DNA of 64,000 nucleotides from Pristionchus mayeri (lineage: Eukaryota; Nematoda; Chromadorea; Rhabditida; Neodiplogasteridae). Shown here piece by piece: positions 49,614-61,400 of the stretch. Every line of letters begins with the position of its first letter. The stretch's first letter is position 1. Below the pieces are notes generated by a model. The model saw nothing but the letters and a program-made list of their open reading frames with translations, ran no database searches and was not told the origin of the DNA. The position numbers and the translations under genes were made by a program. The stretch is taken from positions 28,885,067-28,949,066 of the forward strand of contig BTRK01000002.1 in the NCBI GenBank assembly GCA_036245805.1, given 5' to 3'.

Positions 49614-52600
49614 CTAAGCGGTCTTTACTTTCATCCATTTTAGAATAATGATGGGCTCATCAGGCAGCTCGATAGGCGGCCTTCTAATTTTCTCGCCCAC
49701 ACTCCTTGCATAAACGTACTCGAGCAACCCGGAAGACAACTTCTGAAATATCTAACTAATTTCCTTCTAACATCAATATAATTTTTTTTAAATTTTGAAT
49801 AGGCTAATACTCTACTGCACAAGGCGCATTATTCTCAAAATGCTTTCACCTCGTTAAGGAATCGTTCCCAGAAGGTGTGAGGGAGTCGGAAGAAGATGGT
49901 TGAGGACCAAGAGTTATGGATTAGTTGGATGGACGAGGAGACGGAAGAATCAAGCTGAGTGATGAAGGAAGCTAAAGAGCAAGTGATTGTAGTGAGTAGA
50001 ATCACGATCTCTAGCCACCCATCTACATGCATTTGTGCAATTTTAATCAAAAAAATTTATTATAAATATTTGTAAACATCGTAATATCGACTTGCAGATG
50101 TTAACATGCTTGAAAGTACAAAAAATTGAAACTTTGACCCACCCGGAGCGGAAATTTCAGGTTGACCGAGCAAAGACAGCTGAATTCTCTTGGCGTTAGA
50201 AGCCAGGGAGAGGATGTTGGAACTGAAAAGGAAGAGTAAGTCGCGTCTTTGAGATGGGCGTACTCTATTAGGTCAGTGTAAAGTTGTTCGTTTTGGACAG
50301 ATTTGGAAACAAATAACGCATGTTTAACAGAAAAATTTTAAAAACCCCAACAAAAAAATCAGTCTATTGGGGTGTCCGGAACGTTCGTTCATTTTTCTTA
50401 TTCACTTATTTCAACAACAATTAAGCTTTATTAGTAATGTATACATATCCCTCACATTACCACTAACTGACTCTATCGAGTGGACATAATCATGAACCCA
50501 CTGTTCCAGAAAGCAAAATACTTCGATAGACTAAATTCTGATAATTCTCGCCCCACATCACCTCGATAATTGAATTTCACTGCTTTGCATTGTTTAGAGA
50601 AAGTGGGGAAAAAGTGGCGATCGCATGGCTAGGTATCCTGAGTTTACGATAGAGGATGAAGAATCTCGATATTCGTTTCAGCCATTGTAATCCGTGCCGA
50701 ATTCGCGAGATGGGGACTCATAATGTCAATCAGAAAAATTGGTTTTCCCTCGCACAAGAGTCTGAGACGAGTTCTAATGACGACCTCTTCTTGTTGGTTA
50801 GAGCACATAACGGCAGTAATTATAGCGCCATGAGGGATAATATCCTAGCATATCCAACCAGACACGAATATAAAGAAGTCGCATGTTTCCAACTTTCCGA
50901 CATATTTCTTATTTGAAACGGGCTTGTACTTTTTATCGGCATCAAACTACAGACGTCTCTTCGCAGTGGTAATGTACGTGATCCAATGCTTATCCATGGC
51001 GATAATGGAAATGATCCAAAAAAGTTCGATCTACGGTAGAGCAATTCCCTACATACATGTATCAAAACTGCTCAAAAATCATGGCGATCCTCGATCACTT
51101 TAACACACGTAGAAACTAGGAGACTTATCCAATCCGTTTACCATTCAATGTCAGCATACTACCACATATTATGTATACGCTGTACTATGTATCAGGAGCA
51201 TTGGTCCTCGCAATATCATTTTAAGATAAGATGAACGAACTTTCCGGACACCCCAATAAATGGCTTAAAGAGGATCAGGCATACGCTGTGTTCTGCAAAG
51301 ACTGTGCTCTTACGATCAACATACTATACAATAGTCATGCTCTTTAGGGCGACTCCCATTGAAACGAAGGTACGCTTACGCAGCAGTGTCATGTATCATG
51401 AGATCTGTGATTGAGAGAAGGCCGGTTTTCGAAGTGTGTAATAGTTGAGTGCACAGCGAAAAATCAGTAGAAGAGAAATTCCATGCAGTGATCTCGACTT
51501 TCTTGATGGATGTAGAAAGTATTCCAGAAACCTGAAGAGCCACAATTCCTCACATATTTGTCTGCCCGAGCAACGATATTTCCCTACCTCTAGAGATACA
51601 CTAATCATAGCACAAAGACGCATTTGATAAAACCTGCTCTAGGATGGGATCCTCTGGACCATTTACTTCCACTTCTATTCTGGGCTGGTCAGAGTTGCCC
51701 GATCTATGAAATCTTCTCGAGTCCAGAGTGGTCAGACCGTGGAAGGGAAGATTGGAGGGGAAGAGGTAAACACGCGCCACCAGACCGTTCTGTGAAAGTA
51801 CCATTGGCGATGATCAAAATCTATGACGTTGAATCAAAATTCGCAAAAAAATATTCGCGAATAAATAAGGTAAGAAATACTTTGAAAGGGTAAACATTAA
51901 AGAATAAGATAAGCGAACACCCACATCATCTTTCAATATGGATATGTTCTCGATAGTCGGTCGATTTTCGAGTCTGTTCATGAACTTCGTCACTCCTGTG
52001 CGGAAATGGGTGGAGACCTGTGTAATATCAATGCTCGTTTGCCTTCTGTGGACAAGGAAAAGCTAGCCAAAGAGTATAGCAATTACATTTTCCCCTTTCC
52101 ATTAAAGTCCATATTCTGCATTTTTCTGAGTATAATAACTACATATGAGTAGAAAAGAATAAGGTGAATATTGCTCCTTTTTGAATACAGCCAAAAGCTA
52201 AATAAAGTAATTCAATTGGAAAAGGTACCCTACTATGGATATATTCGTCAAATCACTGCAATCTTCATTTGTACGGAGATGGAAGGAGATACGATCGAGA
52301 GCAGGCCATGGAAGAGATTCCCAACTGAAAATAGTGTTCGTCATCATGATATGGTTGATATAAAATACTGAGAAGCATTAACAAATGAGGCTCTCCAATA
52401 GGGCAACTCTAATTTCGAAATGTGATGGGTTAGCGGCTCAAAGATATGTGGAATTTGAATATAAACGTACCCGTGAACTTTATTGTTGTTCGTCTCGAGG
52501 GAACTATCCATGATGGTGAGATGATCAGTCGCCTGAGAATTAGAATAAATAATACGGTATTAGAAAAGACTCCTTGAATAGAGACGCAAGTTCTAAAACG

Positions 52601-52764
52601 AGGGTTCACGGGCGTAAAGTGGTACGAAAAAACTGTAAAATTTTCAGAATACTGACTCTACAAAGTGCATCCGCATCTCCGGAGTCAGCATCGGCAGAAG
52701 AGATGAGAGAAGGGAGTGGTTGAGATGGTATCTCTAAGGGAGGACGACCTTCGTTTCCCAGCAT
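49614..52764 (-). CDS. F-box-like family protein F3
   Basis: Nine exons, 330 codons plus stop: 52764-52657, 52532-52471, 52324-52234, 52017-51925, 51789-51634, 51531-51380, 50222-50143, 49971-49850, 49742-49614 (TAG), all in phase. MLGNEGRPP start. F-box-like exon WESLPWPALDRISFHLRTNE; VSTHFRTGVTKFMNRLENRP; family exon LFPSNLPFHG...GPEDPILEQ; TAWNFSSTDFSLCTQLLH; FFRLPHTFWERFLNE; C-terminal KLSSGLLEYV. The last exon is more diverged than in F1, F2, F4 and F5. An 891-bp element sits in the sixth intron. Ends about 320 bases upstream of gene K on the same strand. Confidence 0.75.
50366..51256. mobile_element. Non-autonomous TA-flanked element (891 bp), TTGGGGTGTCCGG ends
   Basis: Left TTGGGGTGTCCGGAACGTTC and right complement, TA on both sides; Tc1/mariner-type by target site and size. 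No transposase. Confidence 0.8.
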
Positions 52765-52769
52765 CTTAC

Positions 52770-53456
52770 AATTGAAGTTAGTAAATGAAGATGACGCAAG
52801 AATGAATAAATGGAGTTGTTCTTATGAAAGGTATTCGAACAGCGCATTAAACGCCTTAACAAACGAATAGTTTAAAACCCGGATGAAATTATTGAAGTAA
52901 GTATTTACAGAACGCATTGTAACGTCATGGAAAAAAACCAGAAACACAATTTCATGGAAAAGTCTTTATCATAAAATCGGAAAGAAAAACTACTCAACAG
53001 GATGAACAAGGATAACAGAGAAAACGGAAGGATTGGTTAGCATAACATCGGCATAGGGTACTATAAGGGGCGGACGATACCGTATCCTACTTCATTCGTC
53101 ACTCTGCCCATCCGACTGGACCTTCAGCCAGTTTATGATGCGCTTTAGTGACGGGTTCAGCCATTCATTCACAGAGTCTCGACGCATTCAACTGAGTTGT
53201 TTGAAAGTCGCTGGAAATATTCTAGTTAAAATAATAGAAGCAAATGTATTTGATAGAAAAATGTAAAAAAATATTGTGATGAACCGATTTTAATCAATCG
53301 ACGAGCATCCGCTTCATGTACACCCTTTTTTCTGGGGGCGGTATTTTTACAACGCATTAGAACGTCTTCTTCATCAACCAATTGCCAAAATACCTAGAAT
53401 ACATAACTTTATCATGAATTCTTCAATTACCAACAATTGAATTCCTGAATTCCTCA
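52770..53456. other. Intergenic, no gene seen
   Basis: AT-rich stretch between F3 and the 143-bp minisatellite. A short TAG-rich area near 53090-53200 resembles the 3' end region of F-box-like genes but no exon could be closed. Confidence 0.4.
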
Positions 53457-53759
53457 CAAGGATTGCTAAAGCATTGTGATTCAAGTAAAACTTCTGTACA
53501 ACTTCTGTAAAATACTGTCAATGTAGTCGAACAAAATACAATATAAGAAAGTTACACTTCAAGGAGAATACTTCAAGTACCAACAATTGAATTCCTTACA
53601 AGGATTGCTATAGCATTGCGATTCAAGTAAAACTTCTGTACAACTTCTGTAAAGTTCTGTCAATGTAGTCGAACAAAATACAAGATAAGAAAGTTACACT
53701 TCAAGGAGAATTCTTCAAGTACCAACAATTTGAATTCCTCACAAGGATTGCTATAGCAT

Positions 53760-54143
53760 GTGAATTCCACGGCTCCCGTAAACCCTTGAATTGCACGAGG
53801 GGGACCCCTCTTTTTGCGCGAGGGGGTTACCCCCAAGGGCTGTTGACCTAGCGACCGGGGGTGGGGGGTAGCGGCTGCAAAAATGGCTCTAGAGCGCCCT
53901 AAAACGCCCTTGAACTACCCTAACCGGGCTGTAAACCGCTTGACGACCTTCCCCCTGCCGGGCGCTAAGCCCTTGCAACCCCATTTTTAGGCCGCTCTAC
54001 CCCCCCTCCTAAACCTTAACGCGACCCCCCTCCCCCGTAATACGGGACGTTTTCGGCGCGGCCCACCTCCCAAGCGCGAGGAGGTACCATCCGCGCGAGG
54101 GGGGGGGGGGGTCCCCGTAAATTCGGCACTGTGGATTTCACTG
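53760..54143. mobile_element. GC-rich inverted-repeat element, 384 bp
   Basis: Flanked by the 10-bp repeat GCTATAGCAT (53750-53759, 54144-54153). Ends GTGAATTCCAC and GTGGATTTCAC are imperfect inverted repeats. Inside are G and C runs (GAGGGGGACCCC, a 14-G run), unlike the AT-rich surroundings. Family unknown. Confidence 0.7.
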
Positions 54144-54181
54144 GCTATAGCATTGCGATTCAAGTAAAATTTCTGCACAAC

Positions 54182-55343
54182 AATCAATCAATCAATCAAT
54201 CAATCAAGTTTATCACGTCAGGCGATTAACACCAGATGAGGAATAGGTCTATTCTTCGGCAGTTGCATGCCACCAGTTCGCGCCAAGGGATCTTCTTAGG
54301 TCATCTTTCCATCGCGCTCTAGGTTGTCCTTGGGGGCGGGTCTTGTTGTAAGGGACCCAGTCTGTAGATGCGCGGCTCCACTGGTCAAATCCCATGCGTC
54401 CCAGCTTCCGAGCCCACTTAGTCTTCCTTCTGAGCGCTTCTTCATTCCAGTCGCGCAGGTTGGTCGCTTTGCGGATGTTCTCGTTCCTCCATCGATCTCG
54501 TAAGCTGATTCCAAGCATTTTCCGCTCCATCTTACGCTGCGTCACGCTAAGTCTCTCCTTCTCACTTGCTCGCAGTGCCCAAAGCTCGCTCCCATAGAGT
54601 ACTGTAGAAGAGACGCAGCTCTCAAATAGTCGTCGTCTAGTCTTCATAGGAAGCAACCTTGTGGAAAGGAGGTGGGACAATTTACTCCAGGCGAACCATC
54701 CCAAGCGAATCCTATGTTCAACTTCAGCCAGGTGATCGAGGGGGAGGGTGATTCTTCCTCCAAGATAGGTTGCAGAATCGGCGAAATTGAACACTTGATT
54801 ATTGATGATGATTGGGGCTCGGGTTGTTGTACATGATGTAAGGAGCACTGTCTTTCCTGAGTTAACTTCCAATCCGACACGAGCACATGAATCCATCAGT
54901 TTCCGCAACATTCTTTCAAGTTCGGGGCGTGTCTTGGCAACGAGAACCACGTCGTCAGCGTATTCGAGGTGGATTAAATTTCTTCCATCGATCCTCAGTC
55001 CATCTTGCTCCCAGTCTATGTCGTTCATTGCTTGTCTCAAAACGGCATTGAATAGGCTGGGGGAGAGAGTATCTCCTTGGCGGACGCCTCTTCTCACATT
55101 CACTTCGACGAACTCCTCGTTGACTCGAATTCTTGTGGTGGATGACTCGTACAAACGTCTCAGAAGATGGATCAGTGTGGGGTGTACTCCGAAGGTCCAG
55201 AGAGCTTGCCAGACTGCACTCCACTCAACACAATCGAACGCCTTGCGAAAGTCGACAAAACCGAGGTACAAGGGAATACCGAACTCATGTGTTCGTTCAA
55301 CAATCTGTTTGACGGTGTGAAGGTTATCGAGAGTGCTATGTCC
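54182..55343 (-). mobile_element. 5'-truncated RTE-like element
   Basis: TTGA-repeat tail at 54182-54207 (as TCAA on the plus strand) and 10-bp target duplication TCTGCACAAC at 54172-54181 and 55344-55353. Contains only the second half of the reverse transcriptase. Confidence 0.9.
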
Positions 55344-55352
55344 TCTGCACAA
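54249..55352 (-). pseudogene. RTE-like reverse transcriptase fragment
   Basis: One open frame from the truncation point: GHSTLDNLHTVKQIVERT, FVDFRKAFDC, GVRQGDTLSPSLFNAVL, LEYADDVVLVAK, and a C-terminal region ending WWHATAEE. It lacks the endonuclease and RT motifs before this point. About the same as the copy at 943-2967 but clearly diverged, so not a recent duplicate of it. The absence of stops suggests a recent insertion. The first few codons belong to the flanking repeat. Confidence 0.85.
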
Positions 55353-55490
55353 CTATTGTAAGGTGATGTCAATGTAGTCGAACAAAATACAAGATAAGGA
55401 AATTACACTTCAAGGAGAATTATAAATGAACAATTACTATACAAGGGTATGCAACTTCAGGGCAAGAAAACGAAAAATTATTACGGTAAC

Positions 55491-58400
55491 TTAATTCGGC
55501 CTATTTTTGTGCCACTCCACGCTTCTGATAGGAGTATCGGGCAACTTGACTTGTGCATTTGTAATCTTTCCGTCCGTGTTTCCTGTCTTTACCCATTCGA
55601 ATGATCCCTTTGATAGCTTCTAAAATTAGAAAAAATCGCCGTTCCGTCAGGAGGACGTGACTACTCCACTATCTCAGTTCATTCAGTACTTCATATTCAG
55701 TAATTGTTATAACCCATGTGCAGTTCGATAAATATAAGTAAATATATGAGATTACCTCGTTGAGAAACAATTCCCAGAAGAAGCTTGGAATTCCGAAGAA
55801 TGAGTCAGAAGTGAGACGCATGGTACGGAGGCAAACGTGTGCGATGGACATCGAAGCCAGTTTATCGAGGAAATCGTCTGAAAAAATGTCGAGAATATTT
55901 GTAAAAGCACATAAAACTAGTTAACTAAGTGTACCGCCTTTAAAATCGACCAAGTGAAAAGATTTTAAATTCTGAACAATAGATTAATCAAGTTGTTCAG
56001 AATAATACCCGTTATTCCCTCTAAATACTTTCTCCCCTTCACTCCAGATAACGTAAAAACGATCTACCATTATCACTAAATGCTCATATACCCGAGCTTA
56101 TTCGACCACCAGCTAACCCGTCAAACGCTTCTGGTAACCACGACGCTCACTCCCGCCTTCGGCGGGAGTTCGCCTTTGAACTAAGTTCAGTCAGGGCTCG
56201 CCGCTACGCGGCCAGCCGGGACTAAGTTGTTCTGAAATTACACCACCAGTCATTCCTTCACAGCGTAATCTTTTCAGTCTGTTCATCCTCTCACCTCCTC
56301 TATCCCTCTCACTTGCCTTCGGGTTACTAAGTTGTTCGAAATGATACGCTACCCGTCATTCCCTCATAACGTTATTTCCCCAGTCCGTTCACCCTCTCAC
56401 CTCCCCTCCCGTCTCTCCTCACCTCCGCTATCCCTCTCACTTGCCTTCGGGTTACTAAGTTGTTCGAATTGATACGCTGTCAATCATTCCCTCATTAGAT
56501 TATCTCACCTCCGCTCTCCCACCTCCCCTCGCTCTCTCTCCTCCGTTATCCATTTCACCTCCGCTATCCCTCTCACTTGCCTTCGGGTTACTAAGTTGTT
56601 CGAATTGATACGCTGCCCGTCATTCCCTTATAACGTTATTTCCCCAGTCCGTTCACCCTCTCACCTCCCCTCCTGTCTCTCCTCACCTCCGCTATCCCTC
56701 TCACTTGCCTTCGGGTTACTAAGTTGTTCGAATTGATACGCTGTCAATCATTCCCTCATTAGATTATCTCACCTCCGCTCTCCCACCTCCCCTCGCTCTC
56801 TCTCCTCCGTTATCCATTTCACCTCCGCTATCCCTCTCACTTGCCTTCGGGTTACTAAGTTGTTCGAATTGATACGCTGCCCGTCATTCCCTTATAACGT
56901 TATTTCCCCAGTCCGTTCACCCTCTCACCTCCCCTCCCGTCTCTCCTCACCTCCGCTATCCCTCTCACTTGCCTTCGGGTTACTAAGTTGTTCGAAATGA
57001 TACGCTACCCGTCATTCCCTTATAACGTTATTTCCCCAGTCCGTTCGCCCTCTCACCTCCCCTCCCGTCTCTCCTCACCTCCGCTATCCGTCTCACTTGC
57101 CTTCGGGTTACTAAGTTGTTCGAAATGATACGCTACCCGTCATTCCCTTATAACGTTATTTCCCCAGTCCGTTCGCCCTCTCACCTCCCCTCCCGTCTCT
57201 CCTCACCTCCGCTATCAATCTCACTTGCCTTCGGGTTACTAAGTTGTTCGAAATGATACCAATCGATAATTAGCCATGGGTCAACCATTATTCCGTGGGT
57301 CAGATTTATGATTTTGACCTTTGATCTTTGAATTACCGTATAGCAATCAATAATTAGCATTGGGTCAACTACCGTATGCCAATCGATAATTAACCATGGG
57401 CCACCTAATATTCCGTGGGTCAGATTTATGATTTTGACCTTTGATCTTCGAATTACCGTATGCCAATCAATAATTAGCATTATGTCAACTACCGTATACC
57501 AATCGATAATTAGCCATGGGTCACCTATTCTTCCATGGGTCAGATTTATGATTTTGACCTTTGATCTTTGAATTACCGTATAACAATCAATAATTTGCTA
57601 TGGGCCAAAGGTTCTAGAATGTTCCAGAATGTTCGAAAATGTTCCAAAGCTTCTAGAATGTTCCAGAAAGTTCGAAAATGCTCCAAAGCTTCTAGAATGT
57701 TCCAGAAAGTTCGAAAATGTTTCAATGCTTCTAGAATATTCCAGAAAGTTCGAAAATGTTCCAAACCTTCTAGCATGTTGAAGAACATTCACAAACGAGA
57801 GAGATAGGAGGGGGGGGGAGTAGACAGGGATAGATGAAGAGAGAGATAGAGGGTGAGAGACAGGGAGCGAGAGAAAGAGGAAGAGTAGGAGAGAGGGATT
57901 GAGGGAGAGAGGGGAGGGAAGGAGATAGGTGGTGAGAAAGAGGGAGGGAGAGATGGGGAAGGAGAGAGGGAGAGAGGGAGAGAGGGAGAGAGGGAGAGAG
58001 GGAGAGAGAGAGAGATGTAGAAATATAGAGGGAGAGATAGATGAATGGGAGCGAGGGGGAGAGGGGGAGAGAGGGAGAGGGGAGAGAGGGAGAAGGGGAG
58101 AGAGAGGGAGAAGGGGAGAGAGAGGGAGAGGGAGAGAGAGGGTGAGGGGGGAGAGGGAGAGAGAAGGGGGAGAGGGAGAGGGAGAGAGAGAAGAAGAGAT
58201 AGAGGGAGGGAGAGAGGGTGAGAGAGAGGTAGGGGGAGTGGGTGAGAGGGAGAGATGGGAGAGAGGAAGAGAGAAGGAGAGAGAGGGGGTGAGAGACAGG
58301 GAGGGAGAGAGGGAGCGATAGAAAGAGGAAGAGTAGGAGAGAAGGATAGAGGGAGAGAGGTGGTGAGAGAGAGGGAGGGCGAGAGGGTGAGAGAAAGAGG

Positions 58401-61400
58401 GAAAGTGGGTGAGAGAGAGGGAGGGAGGGAGAGAGGGATAGAGGGGAAGAGAGGGAGAGAAAGTAGAAGGAGAGATAGAGATAGAGGGGAACGAAGGGGA
58501 GAGAGGAAGAGAGAGGGACGGAGAGCGAGGGAGAAGGATAGGGATTGGAAGAGGGAGATTGCGCGGGAAGAGGCAGGGTGAGGGAGGAAGAGGGAAAGGA
58601 AGAAGGAGAGGGAGAGGGAGAGGGAGGAGGAGAGGGAAAGGTAAGAAGGTGAGGAAGAGAGAGTGTGAGAGAGAGGGGTAGAGAGGGAGAGCGAAAGAGA
58701 GATAGAGAGAGAGTTGCAGAAATAGGGGGAGGGAGAGAATGAGAGAAATGGGAGAGAGAACGCGAGAAAGAGGTAGGGAGAGGGAAGGAGATATGTCAAG
58801 GGGGAGTGAGAAAGATTTTGCATCCGAAAAAATAAGACTAGGCGTTAGAAAAAATCAGAGAACACGCCAGTCGATTGCGCGCGCCGTGGCGCGCGCGATC
58901 GGCTGGTTTTCAAATATAACGTTGCTCTCGAATGTGCATCTCGAATGCGAATCTCGAACGTAAAGATGGTTCCCGGAGTAGAATTTCACGCTGATTACAC
59001 CTATCCACTTCATTTTTCATGAATTAATAAACTACGTTTTAAAAATCCATTTTTTCTCTAAGGCAAAAGTGACCTTAGCAAGTTACATGGTTAGAAGTGG
59101 CGAGACGAGTGGATTCAGAATCTCTATTTTCGTCCAATTTTATGCAACGAGTTTTAAAACAGCCAAACAGTAAACAAAAACAGTAAAAACAGCAAAACGA
59201 GTTGATAAGGTCACTTTTGCATAAGAGAAAAGATGCATGCTTTAAACTCATTTTAATATTTCATGAAAAATGAAGTGATATGCGTAATCAGCGTGAAATT
59301 CTACTCCGGGAACCATCTTCACGTAATTTTAGCACATTCGAGAGCAACGTTATATTTGAGAATGTGTTTTCGACGTGACGTCGTCTGGAGCCAACGACGA
59401 CTCTGGGGGCAAAATTAATGTCCCCACCGTTTTCAGCCCCTTAGGTAATCTCAAATCACCGAGTTTCAGAAAAAAATATATTTTTGGGCTGTGCCAGAAC
59501 TCTCCGAATCTGCTCGATTCTTAGGCAAACGGCCTCATATACGGATAAATTTAGATAAATGTAAATGTCTAAAAATACGTATTGGACTATTATGTACAAC
59601 TTACGCAGCGATATCGTCGAGTATCAAATCACTGAAGTCCAGTGAACAAATGGTCGATGATCCCAGCAACTTCGTGCATAATGTTGGTTCAGGAGTGGAG
59701 GAACGTTTTCCCAATCCATCGATACAGAGATGCGCAATGGAAGACGACAACAACTTTGCCATCCGCTGAAAAGTTGAATTATCAGAAGAAAAAGTACCTA
59801 TTTTAATGAATTCAACTTCATTCAAATATAAACCTCATATCACTCTGATTTCACAACAACGGCACACGAAACAAAACAGTTTTATGAGAAGAGTTAACTT
59901 ATAAATAATTGTCTTACAAGGAATAGCCGCGAGGGCAGGTTGGAGTTTTTTGAACGAAATATAACGGGAACGAAATAGGATAAAATTCTAAGAACTTCTA
60001 CGTCTTCCATATCTGCTAAAATCACTGATGCCTCGGCTCATAGTAGGGAGATGTTTAAAACCGGAAATTCCACTACTTCCCAGACGACCTCAGAGGTGCT
60101 TAGCAGATATGAAAAACGTAGACGTTCTTAGAATTTGGTCCTCTTTCGATCCCGCTAGGTCTCGCTAGGTAACAACCGCAACCTGCCCTCGTGGTCATTC
60201 CTTGTTAGTATATCTAGCCTGCTCTATGACGAGGTCCTTGTTTCCGGTCAGTCTGACGTGCAGAATGGGATTCGAGTTGCTCCCCGTTCTCTTCACTCGC
60301 CCCCAATCAATATTAGATAGGTCGTAGAAAGCGAGATTCGAATGGTGGAAACGAATTTCCATATCCAGAATGTTCTGTGAATAGTCTATTGGAATGACAA
60401 TAAATGAAATGGTGTGCATTTTTTCCGTGAAATCTTTGAATATGTAGCCGAGTAATCAAAACTAGGAAACACAATAGTTAGACAAATATTTCTTTATAGT
60501 GTTCTTTATAGTTTAGAACCACACCAGAGTTACGCGTCGAATTTCCAACTTAACCCCGTGTCACAATACTCACCCCATTGTAATAGTTAAACTTCACTTC
60601 CTTGAATCCCGGTCTATTGATCTCCATGAATTGATGTACCTCATTATAAAAGCGAGTTGAGACCTGTAATTAGATATTTTCATTTTTAAATATTCAGCAC
60701 AATATTCCACATATTAAACATATTATGAAAAACACTCCATCATACTTTTGAGAGGTTGTTAAGGTCAGTGCACTCTTCGTCGGATCGCAGGAAGTGGAAA
60801 AGGCGATTGAGTGCCGGCCAAGGGAGGGACTCAATCCAGGGGATACTGCAATTAGGATATTGTATAGCTAGTAAGGTCCAAGGTTTGCTATTCACTCAAA
60901 TTTCCCTCTATGATTAGTTAACATGTATATTGTATCATTCAGCTAAATATTAACCATAATAGTACGGTAGCTGCGATCACTAAATAAAAATATAAACGGT
61001 ACCTCGAGTTATCTGAGTGGTTCGTCGGTATATCGATCTTGAATGTACTCTGGCCATTCGCCTTGATGCTGAGACGATGGAATGTCTAAATAAAAATAAT
61101 AATTACGGTATACATTCATTATAATTAGACAACGGTCAGTTATGGATGTAAGTGATGGAATACTTTCAAATTAATAAAGCAATATATGTTCATATGATAA
61201 AAATAAAAGAATTAAAATATTTCAAATATACTTATCGTACTACGAGGATTCGGACTCACTTGGCAGAAAGCATTCGTTGCTCTGGATTCTTCATCGGCAG
61301 ACGAGAAAATAGAAGAGGTGGAGAAGGGAGACATACGAAACATGTTTGCATTCACCTGAAAAAAATACAAAATCATATCACTAAAAGTAATGGTGCAACA

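Larger units (their letters stand above)
53457..55430. repeat. 143-bp minisatellite, interrupted twice
   Basis: Units start CAAGGATTGCTA at 53457, 53599 and 53742; each contains TCTGTACAACTTCTGTAAA and AATGTAGTCGAACAAAATAC. The third unit is split by 53760-54143 and resumes at 54144; it is split again by 54182-55343 and ends near 55430. Confidence 0.85.

Noticed and set aside
54802..55320. 172-codon plus-strand frame
   Set aside because: Antisense shadow of the reverse transcriptase at 54249-55352.
53457..57790. CRISPR-like array
   Set aside because: Repeats are contiguous minisatellites without unique spacers, in a eukaryotic genome.
57789..58823. 344-codon open frame on the minus strand
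   Set aside because: Only Leu, Ser, Pro and Phe from a GA-rich tract; no coding character.
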